Source of the DNA: Pelecanus crispus
Taxonomy: Eukaryota > Chordata > Aves > Pelecaniformes > Pelecanidae
Direction: 5' to 3'
NCBI RefSeq assembly: GCF_030463565.1
Contig: NC_134643.1
Coordinates: forward strand, 45,794,221 to 45,858,220
Length of the DNA: 64,000 nucleotides
Shown in pieces: positions 35,501 through 47,500 of the stretch. The notes under the pieces are model-generated. The model saw nothing but the letters and a program-made list of their open reading frames with translations, was not told where the DNA came from and made no database searches. Each line of letters begins with the position of its first letter. Position 1 is the stretch's first letter. The position numbers were made by a program, and so were the translations under genes.

Positions 35501-38500
35501 TATTGGGGGACCCAGAGCTGAACGCAGTACTCCAGGTGGGATCTCATGAGAGTGGAGTAGAGGGGGAGAATCACCTCCCTCAACCTGCTGGCCACGCTGC
35601 TTTTGATGCAGCCCAGGATACGGTTGGCTTTCTGGGCTGCAAGCGCGCATTGCTGGGTCATGTTGAGCTTCTCATCAATCAACACCCCCAAGTCCTTCTC
35701 CTCAGAGTTGCTCCCAATCCATCCTCTGCCCAGCCTGCAATTGGCCTTGTTGAACTTCGTGAGGTTTGCATGGGCCCACCTCTCAAGCCTGTCAAGGTCC
35801 CTCTGGATGGCATCCATTCCCTCCAGTGTGTTGACCACCCCACACAGCTTGGTGTCATTGGCAAACTTGCTGAGGGTGCACTCAATCCCACTGTCCATGT
35901 TGCCGACAAAGATCTTAAACAGCACTGGTCCCAATACCAACCCCTGAGGAATGCCACTTGTCACTGCTCTCCACTTGGATATCGAGCCGTTGACCACAAC
36001 TCTTCTGAGTGCAACCATCCAGCCAATTCCTTATCCACCAAGTGGTCCATCTGTCAAATCCACGTCTCTCCAATTTAGAGACAAGGATGTTGTGCGGGAC
36101 AGTGTCAAATGCTTTGCACAGGTAGATGATGTCAGTTGCTCTTCCCTTATCCACCAACGCTGTAAGCCCATTGTGGAAGGCCACCAAATTTGTCAGGCAT
36201 GATTTGCCCTTAGTGAAGCCATGTTGGCTGTCACCAATCACCTCCTTATTTTCCATGTGCCTTAGCATAGTTTCCAGGAGGATCTGCTCCATGATCTTGC
36301 CAGGCACAGAGGTGAGACTGACTGGCCTATAGTTCCCCGGGTCTTCCTTTTTTCCATCTTTAAAAATGGAGGTTATGTTTCCCCTTTTCCAATTAGTGGG
36401 AACTTCACTGGACTGCCACGACTTCTCAAATATGATGGTAGTGGCTTAGCAACTTCATCCGCCAGATCCCTCAGGACCCACAGATGCATCTCATCAGGTC
36501 CCAAGGAGTTGTGCACCTTCAGGTTCCTTAGATGATTTTGAACCTGATCTTCTCTTGCAGTGGGTGGTTCTTCGTTCTCCCAGTCCCTGCCTTTGCCTTC
36601 TGCAACTTGGGCAGCGTGGCTTGAGTACTTGCTGGTAAAGACTGAGGCACAAAAGTAATTGAGTACTTCAGCCTTCTCAGGTATCCCAGGTAACCAGGTC
36701 TCCCATTTCCTTCTGGAGAGGGCCCACATTTTCCCTAGTCTTCCTTTTATCACCGACGTACCTATAGAAGCTTTTCTTGTTGCTCTTGACACCCCTGGCT
36801 AGATTTAATTCTATCTTAAGTTAGCTTGCATGAATTAGACAAGTTTATAGTTTTTATTTTTCTCGTGTTGACTTCGATTATATCCTTACCTAAAACTTGA
36901 AATCTGGGTATCTTAGTATAGTTTCTTGACATTTCTTTTCTCTTCATTAGTGTAAAGCTGCATTGAACTGAATGAGTAAGAGTAGCCAGTTAACCTACCA
37001 CAGCACAATTTGCTGATGTAGCTTGGAGTATTTTTACAAATTTTATAATTAAATTCAGTTTTCTTGTTCATGTTTTGAACCAGTTCAGATATACTTCTTT
37101 ATGTGGTCAGGTTATTTTTACCATCCTGTGGAAAGTAATTGTCATCTGTAATATTGATCTTTATGGCATGGTACTATTGTTTGGCATCTCATAGAGCAAG
37201 CAGCCACATTAGACAGTGCTTTGTCCGAATAAATGAGCTTATCTTTAAATCTTTAATGAGAAAGGCTTCAGTAGACGGGTTGCTTAGTAAGGTGCACCTG
37301 CATAAAAGGGATCATTTTACCAATCATTTAAAATTAATTATCCCAGCTCATCAACTTTCTATGCAATATATTGTAGTTTGTAGAGCGAAGAGTGCACAAA
37401 AGGTATTTTCCTAACTTGTTTATACTAGATGTGAATCTTTAATCTATAGCTTTGCTTCTAGCATTTTGCAGTGTTGTAATTCTAATAAGGTGATGGCAGT
37501 CTCCAAGATTTAGTGTGTATTAACAGGTGCTCTGCTGGTAAAATATACAGAGGGGAATTGGATTGTTCCTCCCCAAACGAATAGCAGCTGAATCAAAGTG
37601 CTTTCAGGTCACTGCCATCTGTAGAGTATTCCTCTTATCTTAGAGGAAATAACGGGTGGCAGGACAGGACACACTGATGTAGGCAGTTGCAAACCTTCTT
37701 GATCTCTCAGTACTAAATGCCACGCCTGAGAAACCCACATGTGCGTGCTGGAGATGCTTGTCTAAAGCCCTCCTCTGCAGGGCAGACACATGGCGCATCT
37801 TGCCTTTCACTGGTGCAGATATGAAACAGTCTGCAGTAACAGTTTTCTATGTCCACAGAAAGGAGTAGCACAGGAATTTGTTTTCTCACCTTAGAGTTGT
37901 CTGGGAGGTCAGAAGGAATCCTCACAGCCTCTAGGAGTTAAGTGCCCAAATTTCAGTTACTTGGTATCTCCAGCACTTTTATTCTCTGCACTGGCTCTAA
38001 ACAAGTGAGTTTGCAAGGTATACCAGTGAGCAGAGCTGAGTGGCTGATTCCTTGGGACTTTTTTCAGAATCTCAACTCTGAACAGTGCATGGGTATTTTT
38101 TTCATTGGTTGGTTTGGTTTGTTTGATTTTGTTTGGGTTGTGGGTTTTTGGGTTTTTTTTTGCCGTAAAGGTACAGAGATTTTGGAAGTGTCTCCATTTT
38201 AGGATAAAAAAAATTTTATCTCATCCTATTGATTAATCCTTAGGCTGCTCTTCTACCCCTTGGCTATTCTCATTCTTTCTATCTTGTAGTTAATTGTACA
38301 GCTCATCAGTACAGCTGTGTGACTGAGCAGTCAGAGTACACATTAGTATCCTTCCTCCAAGAGCAAAAACATGTCACCTGTAAGCCATGACTTACCTTCG
38401 CTTCCTCTATCTACTTTTAAAGATTAAAGTCACTGCTTTCACCACTGGGCTATTAAATCTTAGAGTAAGTAGTGGATCAACCTTGTGGAACCATATAAAG

Positions 38501-41500
38501 CTTAAGCCATATTCTTGGGGGTTTTTTGTCTTTAAAATGTGGAAAATACTGTAAATACTTTTATATAAACAGGTAGTTGGAATCTATGAACATTACTTTT
38601 ATGAAGTGAAATAGTCCGATGTAAGAAATTATTTTTCTTCCATAGCTTTCATATCGTCTGATGAATAATGACAAAATGCTTACCAGAACAGTTTACGACA
38701 GCAGAGCTGTAGTGAAAAATCTGGTCCCTGGGGCAGAATACTTTTTTCAATTAAGGACCGTTAAAGGCTTGGATTCCTCTGTGGCTGTGGAGAAAAAAGT
38801 CATCACAAGTAAGGAAATACCTTATAATTTGCTTTTTTTTTTTCTTTTTGAAAAACGGTAAATGTTCAGAGACATTTAAATCATTGTATGTAAGTGACTC
38901 AAAAAGGTCTCACAGTTCAAAATGAAAATTTAACTTGAGGGAGCAAGTTTCACTTCCTCTTGTGATAGTTGTTTAAACAGAAGCCTTCTGTGTAACTCGC
39001 TGTGTTGAAGTTGAGGAGTCTAGACATAGTGACAGATACCCATTTGAAAAAAGAGGCGGACTCACAAAGTTCTTCCGGCTCTAGCAGAGTAAGATCTTGC
39101 CAGAATAGGATCCTATACTTTTAAGAATTACCTTGCATTTTGTTTACAATTGTTTCTGTATCTCTTAAATTCTTGCAAACCCATGGTCTAAGATCGGAGG
39201 ATTGCTGCTGTACAAGGCCACAGAATGCTTAAAAGAGTAAGAGGAATTCTTCAGACAGTTTGACAAGGTCCAGAAAATTAAGCTGTATCCTGCACTCATT
39301 TTCTGTCTCTGAGCAAACATGGATTTTCCAATGCTCCTGTGATACAGCATAAAAAGAGGAGAGCTGTGGCAGAGATTTGAAGGAATAGATTTATATTGGA
39401 TTCTGGACTGCCAAAGTAGATAAAGAGCAGCTAAGTGTAATCAGAAAATAAATCAACTCCCAGATTTATACACATGCATGTCATAGACCTCCTCCCTTCT
39501 TTGATGGATTTTCTGTGGTTTGCTTGGACTATAACTCCTTAACTCAGTTAGTAGTCAAGGAGGCTCTGCACTTAATTATTCAGAGATGAGCGAATCTCTG
39601 AAAAAAAACAGACCTAGTCCTGCAGATTCTTGTTAATGAAAATCACAGCAGAATAATCATCATCATGGTCCTGAAGGTGCTTTTTATCCTCAAGCAAATA
39701 TTTAAGAGTACTGTGGATGAGTCCAGTATATGGCTAGATTATGGTGAGATTACTCTGTCATTTTAATGGCAAACCTTTAGGATTTTTTTCATGCTGAATA
39801 ATCCAGCCTGCAATGGGATTATGCTGATTAGTATTTTTCAGAAAGCTTCAAGCAACATAAATAAATAATCTGGAAGATTCATTTCTTAGGAGGAATGGAA
39901 ACATTTTTCTTTTCTAACAGCAGCTGTGCTGCACAGATTAATGGAGGTGCTACTTGTAAATAATTCTCTTTGACTTTAGGAATCTTAATATAACCAAAAC
40001 GAATATTTAAAAAGGAAAAAAGGGATAATCACTGAGACTATGCAATTTACTGTATCCCTATGTGAACAGATGACATTTTCTAAAATTATATGGCCTATGA
40101 TGTGTTTTAGAAAACTTCTAACTGAAGAAAATCTCTACTTCTGTTTACCAAGTGTTCCATTCTCATTCTGTTTCACCAGTGAGCAATGTTACAGAAGATC
40201 TGATAAGTCTGGAATTTTCTTCCATAAATTACATAGCACACACAGGAGGTACATCCCCAGATTTTACCCTGTTCAGCATAATGGCACTGTTTACTATATA
40301 TCTATACAAACATACTTCCAAAATTTGTATGAATATTTCATGATGCTGTGAACCCTCAAATAATTGAAATAAAAAACATTTATTTTTAAAAGATGGTACT
40401 TTTCTTATATTTTAAGGACTATACATTAATTTTTTTGTTATTAATGTGAATAATTTTTACTGTAGAACCAGCTGGGATATGCGGTCTGGCATTAAAAATG
40501 GTAAATACTTCCTCTGCAACTTTAATGTGGAATCCAACCAAGACTAACTTCACTTCTTATAAAGCATCTTTATCAAACAGTACATTTATAAATAAGTTCA
40601 GGATTCCAGGAGCACTGACTGACTTCAGTGTTACCGACCTGACTGCTGGGGGCATTTATAATTTCACACTGCAAAGACTAAGAGGAAATATTGAAGGAGC
40701 TTCTGCTTTCATTGAAATTGTAACAGGTCTGTATGGTTTCTTGCTTTCTCTCCTTGCTGGTGAATGGTAGCTGTCAATAACAGTGCACGTTTAGCTTTGT
40801 ACATCTCATGTTGTGGAATTTCAAGAGATCTTCATGTAATAGTTTGCTATGGTTGTGGACATACATTACTTATACCCTCTTCAACCTGCATCTAGTGGTA
40901 CACTACCAGAAACATAACTTCTTTAGCCGTGCTGCATTTCTTTCTACCATTTTTAGTATTTTCGTTATTTTTCAGGTCTTACCCTGCAAAGAGTTATGCA
41001 CGAGTTGAGTTTTACCTTACCTGATTTCAGCAGGTTTTTTGCAGTGAATGAAGTTAAACAAGTTTACAAATGTTTGTAGAGTTAAGGCTTTAGATTGTAA
41101 ACTACTCCATTCAAGGACTGTTTCTTATTAGATTTGTGAGAAAAACTTAGTGGGGCAAAATTTCAGTCTTGACACATGTGTCTGCAGTTTACTGTAATGT
41201 AATAATGTCAAATACAGATGAAATTTAAAGAGCAGAAAGATGCACCAGAACTATCTCAACCAATTTCTTTTACTACTTTCTTATACTCCTTTTTGTAGGG
41301 GTTTTTGTGGCAATGGCATGGTGGTATGAGAGAGACCTGAAAAGTGTTGGAAGTTGTCATTGATTGACTACTTTGACCAAATGTCATGACATTTGTATGT
41401 CTGCTTTTGGGATCAGTGCTTGACAAACTGTTGGTGCTTCTGACTCAGTCAGGGGAACTGAAGCAAGAGGTCAAAGAGAGCCTTTAAAATAAAGTGACAT

Positions 41501-44500
41501 AGTGGTGGAAATCCTTACATTTGTTTTGAGGCAATGTCTTGAGGGTAAAATTAATAAGAAAAAATCTTGTATGTCTTTTAAACTAGGACCACAATGCTAT
41601 AATACTTTAATTGTAATTAATATTTTTTCTAATGCAGGAAGTTTTAAGTCAGTTTGGTTGACCTAATTGTACTTCCTTTTACTTAAATGTATTGAGATTA
41701 CATTGCGACGTTGAGCCTGCTGGTTTGTAATGGTTAATTTTTGGAAAAATTGACATGTTGTATTTTGCACTCCATGTTCACTGATGTATCTACTCAGCCT
41801 CAAATAATTTTCAGTCCCCTCACTCAGAATATATATTGCAGACATTAAGCAGTATTTTTGTAGGTGAAATTGTGAAATTTACAGCAAATTGCTCTGACTA
41901 TGCTTTACACAAATATTCTGGCTATATACTTTATACAGATATGCTGACCGCTGCTGGTTAGAAGTGTGTGTGCATGGGCATGAAACAGGGAGGAAGACTG
42001 TAGAAGAGCAGGTGCAGTGAGGCTCGAGTGAACCACACTCACATATGCATTCCCTGATTATGTGGTTAAATCTGCAGAAGGGTAGAACTGAGGCTTTTTT
42101 ACAGCGTCGCTAGGAAGGGTAATTCTCAGTCATGGGATAATAGTAGGAAGAGTATTAGCTTCATGGGACTAAATTTAATGCTCTCTTCTACTGCTGAGTC
42201 AGAAGGAATTCAACTGAGGTAGAGATGACTTTGTGATAACTATACACTCAGAGATTAATCATGGGTCTGTATAAAAAGAGCTCTATAAGCATAAAATCCA
42301 GCTTTAAAGGAAGTTGAGATCCATGGAAATAAAAGTACTGATGATAGCAGTAGGACTTAAAATTTATAAAAGTATATTAAAAGAAAGAAATTATGCTCTC
42401 AGTTATACTTGCACACCTCCACATGTATTATTAATTATTTTTTTGGTTCTGTTAGTATTAAAATAAAGCAACAAGTTAAAAATCATATATATGTATAAGA
42501 CAAATACAGACTGAATATAAAATCTAGAGGTAATATTTGGATATATTAGTATTTCAGATAGATTATTTGATGGTAAAACTGGAGTAATCTGTTTGAAACG
42601 ATTCTGTAACTTTGGATAGTCAGTGTAAAGAGTTAATGAAAGATATATAACCTAAGCAGATTTACAGTAAATAAGAAAGGAGTGGAGCTCTTTCAGGATG
42701 GAAGTGATATGATATTCAGACTGCACAGTATGATATTAGTGTATAAACAGTACTAGAATATTTAGTCTGAATTCTGAAGAACCATGCTGGTAAGGCAGAC
42801 AGAGGACTGAGTGCAAGGGTAGTGGCCAATCTGAAATGTGACGAATAGCATCGCTGACTGGGCTTGCACTGGGAGATAAGCATAGGGACAGCTGTTAGTT
42901 GTGCGTACTTTCCAAAGTAGAAAGGAGACAGATGCACATGGCTATGCATTGCACAGGTGGATAAATTACACAATAATATAGGTAGATAATATTTTAATGA
43001 CCTATTGAAGAAGCTAAAATCTAGTTCATTGTTAGGCTTACAGTGGATGATACAGATTTAAAGGTGCATTTAAAGGCAGAAGAAAGTGAGATGGTGTGAC
43101 AAGAGTAGGTGGAAACTTAGCTTTAATAAAAGGAGTAAAACATCCAAATTTGGGGGAACTAACTCGCTAGACTTCATGGAATTACTGGGATTCCAAATGC
43201 ATAGAAAGTATAAAAGAGTTAACGACCCTCTGGCTAGCAACTGAGCAAGCACCAGCTATATCTTGAATTTCAACAGTAGCATTAGTTATGACAGTAGTAG
43301 CGCTAACTTTAAGGTTGAGGACAGCAGAAACACCAGGACTGTGCAGAGATTCTTTGTTAACTGAACACTGCGCAGATACTTGAGCTTGCTCTCTGCAAAT
43401 GGGGATGTCTGCACAGCGTAGTTGGGAGGTTGTCAGCCAAGTCTCAGAGGTAGTATAGCAACTGTAGTATAATATACTGCTGTATCCAGGCTAATTAGCA
43501 ATTATCCTTCATGTAGCAAGTAAACTGTTCTTGGATGCTTTCATATTCAGTTGTAACTACTAATAAATTTGTAAAGGGGGTTATTTAAGTTAATGTCTTT
43601 TATTCCACAATTCTCTTTCAGAACCTGCAAAGCCAGAAGGACTTAAATTCTTCAATGTTTCATCATACTCTTTTTCACTGTATTGGAGACTACCGTATGG
43701 ACATGTAGACAGATTTCATGTGGATCTTATTCCTGATCATGGCTCTATTGTTATCCTAGATCTTGGAGTTAGGGAGTATCAAGTATGTGCTTTTATTATA
43801 GGACTTGCATGGCCAGCTTTTCCTTATGCACTGTGCTGATGAGGAATTCAAGCTTGCCTCCTTAGTGATTTGATGCAAATATGAAAATGAAAGTTTTAAT
43901 GAAAAATTGGTGACAGCAAATTTCAGCATCCAGAGTTTGTTACCTAGCAACAAGTAGTGAATTTACTTTTTTTTTTTCTTTTAAGTCTGCTAGAAGGATA
44001 CAGCCAGTCATCCAAGGGTTCATGAATAGTTTAACAAAGGAAGGGCAGAGCTATTGAGTAATACAGACTCATTAATTGTGTACTTGCCAGGAAGATCTGT
44101 GCTTAAATCATTAATGCAGGCAACATTTCACTGCTAAGCCATCAAACAGAAATAGGAGCACTTTTTGATTCTGCTGTCTGGAAAATATAATAATATTAAC
44201 AGACATAATGGTTGTCCTGGTTGTTTTGCTTTTGCTTTTCATTGGAACTGCAGAGATACAGGTATTTTATATAAATGCTTGCTAAAAAGTTGTTAATTAT
44301 GTTTATTTCAAAAGATGGGCTAGCTTAAGGGTCAAAAACTTCTAAGTTTTTCAGGCTGCTTTTGTGTTTATTCTTTCAAAAAGGCATTTTATAATGCTTC
44401 GTATTTACTTTGATAATGATGATGATACAGAAAAACCTCTATAGATACACTGATAGGTGATTCTGTGATAAAATTAATAGTTAATTCTGTTGTTCTTTAA

Positions 44501-47500
44501 TATTGAATGTTATACAAATCTTATGGAGGGTAGTTAAATAAGATGGCAAAATACTGTACTGTAGCTAACGTAAACTACTATTTTCACTGTTGTAAATACT
44601 GTTGTATTTCTAAAAGCTTATTAACGGATCACTTTCAGTAATGTAACGGTTAAACTTTGGGTTTTGGGGTTTTTTTCATTTTCATGATTCTTGGTAAAGG
44701 ACTTAAATAAATCTATGTCCTATTTCAGGCTGGTTTTTCTAATGCTATTCCTGGAACAACATACAATGTTACAGTTTCTGCAGTTTCTTCTTCACTCTAC
44801 AGTTCACCTGCGAGTAGAACAGTGACAACAAATGTGACAAGTGAGTTAATAGTGACCGATGAGATTTTGTTGATTTTTTTTTTTTTTAGCTATGCTTTTT
44901 TGTATTTATTATACACACAGTAGTATCTGAGAAATTATAATCAGTTTTGAACAGGCGTTAGAATTTTTAATCTTCTTTAACCATAAAAAACCGCACTGAA
45001 TCTGAGGTGTTCTATGAGAGCATGAGAGTTTCTCTATCAGATATTTTTAAAGGATGTGAGCTGTAGTTGTATTCATCCATTAGCTTGGCTATTTTCTAAA
45101 AAAAAAAAAAAGCATAAAGGAGAAAAATTTATAAGCTTTTGAAAAATTTGCTGTTGTGTCACATAGTAATATCCATACCTCAATTTTTACATATAGGGGT
45201 AGACTTCGGAGATATTTCAGAAAAATGTAGCCATATCAGACGTGTTTTGTAAGAGAGTGCAGTTTTGTTTTGAATGATTTTAGGGAAAGGAACTGAAATT
45301 AAGCATGCTAGAATATCTCAAATATTAAATTGGCATTAAACTCTGTTTTGTCCATGAAGATCTTGAGCGTTACATTTTTTACATCCTTATACAAGAATGT
45401 TCCTGGTGTTCCAAAATTCATTTAATTATTTTTGTAACAGGACTCTAGCAAGTAAAAAAGGTTTTTTGTTCAACAGTACATTAATTTACAGTAGTTTTAC
45501 TGTTTAATGCTGGCAGATGATTTATTTTCTTTATAGAAGCTGTGAAGGTGTCTCCATTACCTGGAAACTTAATTAAAAACTGTTTTGTATGTCTTTGTGT
45601 ATATAAAAAACCAATTACTTCCCCCACTCCCCCCTCCCCCCCCAGATCCTGGGCCCCCTGTGTTCCTTGCAGGTGAGAGAGTGGGCTCTGCTGGGATCCT
45701 GCTGTCATGGAATACTCCACTGCATCCAAATGGGAGAATTCTCTCCTATATTGTTAAATATAAAGAGGTCTGCCCATGGATGCAAACAGCTTATACGCAG
45801 GTCACAACAAAGCCAGATAGTTTGGAAGTTCTTCTTACCAGTCTTAACCCTGGAACAACTTACGAAATTACGGTAAAAGATTTACGAATGCCTTTCAGTA
45901 TTTTGAATTCTGATTTATTGTAAATTGTGTGAGTTTATGGTAGGTCCATATAGTGTTTTCTGAAGGACCTTGCTAATTACTGTTGCCATATAACAAAACC
46001 TATTAGCCAGGTATTTGTTCACAGTAGTGGGTTTTAAATCTACTTTAAATAATTTCCAACCAAAATTGTACTAAAACATAGCTGCTTCTATTGATATCCT
46101 TATTGACATATGGCATTATATGGTAAAATGTAAAAAGCAAAGGGTGGAATTTTCAAAAACATCTAAATCCTTCTTCATCTTCACTGAGATTTAATCTTTC
46201 AAATCACTGGTGCACTTTGGATATTACACGTATATTTCTAAATCATCTCAGCCAGATCCAGAAAAGCATGTAGGTACATACTACTTTCTTTGATTTTAAA
46301 CTTAATTAGTTTAAGAAGGAGCTTTCTTGCTTGAGTATCTGTTTAGATGTAGCCTGTAAGCACCTTAGTCTGGTTTCCCTAAGCCTGCGAGTTTTACCTA
46401 GTGTTATCTCCTGAAATAAAAAATATCATACTGTTCATTTCCCTTTCCATAGATTTTATTGCCTAGATATTCACAGTGCATATCTACTGCCAAAATCAGT
46501 ACATGTATTTTCATGACTTCTATACGTGGAATTTGTTTACATTGAGATTAGGCACTCCTGATCCATCTCTGAACTCTCAACAATAAATGACTTCAGGTGG
46601 ACAGAAATGAACTGCTATCCTCTTGGCAATATTTGCGAAGCAGTTCTTTGCCTGACTTCCTCTTTTGTAAGAACCTTGGAGAGGTGCTTCTTTTCAGTAT
46701 CAAGAATGAAATGAAATTGTGTGTTTGATTTGCTTCATTCCATATCATGTAAGTTCATACAGCACAAAGCTATAAAAAAAAATTGAAGTTGACCAGACTA
46801 AGAATAGGGCTGTACAGTGATTCTTTGTAAAGGTGGGTCTGTGTATGTGTGTAAGAAAGTAAAAATGTAATTATGCCTGCCATTGTGGGAAAGTTGCTCA
46901 CTGTGAATCTAGTTGTGATGACCATGCTGATAAAAGCCTGTATATCCACAGCTGGAGAAATGTTTATCCTTTGATCTCCTGCCTCCAGTCATCTGTTTTA
47001 AAAAAAAAAACCAAAAAAACCCCCAAAAAAAACAACACCACAAAAAAAGTTCAGCTACTATTTGAGAAAAGTATTATCACTTAGACTCTGAGCAGATTAA
47101 TCTGCTCAGACAAATGAAGTTATTAATAGAATTCAATTTGCAATTCTGAGTACCTCAATAGCACTTCTGTGGGGTTCACTATTAAAGGTTTTGCAAATTC
47201 CATTCTTTGCTCCGTATATGAATCTTCCCTGGGAAAACTGTGGGACGTTTTAAATAATTTGTTTTACTTAGCAATAATTTGCCCGTTGTTGATATATGTA
47301 TGGGAGGCAATGCTTCCCATTGCTGGTGCCTGAAACGTTAATCTTAGAGCAGAATTTGACTCAGAGAAGTGACTTGTGACCCAACAACCTCTGTCTAGCA
47401 GGGACCACACGCCTTTTCTCATGAGTGAATAAAAGTCTGTTGGCAAGCTAAGGGTTGTTACGTTACCTACTGCTTTGGTGGGCGCCCTGACCGCCTGACC

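Larger units (their letters stand above)
33726..38645 (+). other. PTPRQ intron within FN3-9, carrying LINE copies
   Basis: A 4.9-kb intron holding a T-run at 33757-33774, an old LINE remnant (about 34370-34740), and a degraded antisense CR1 (35023-36815). The stretch 36816-38645 shows a T/G-rich low-complexity patch near 38100-38165 and nothing else I recognise. Confidence 0.65.

Noticed and set aside
11524..43782. Upstream exons as a separate FN3/lectin gene unrelated to PTPRQ
   Set aside because: There is no terminal exon or stop between the upstream set and 44729. The exon at 43622 ends in phase 0 exactly as needed to join 44729, and it completes a half FN3 domain. A separate transcript cannot be fully excluded without RNA data.
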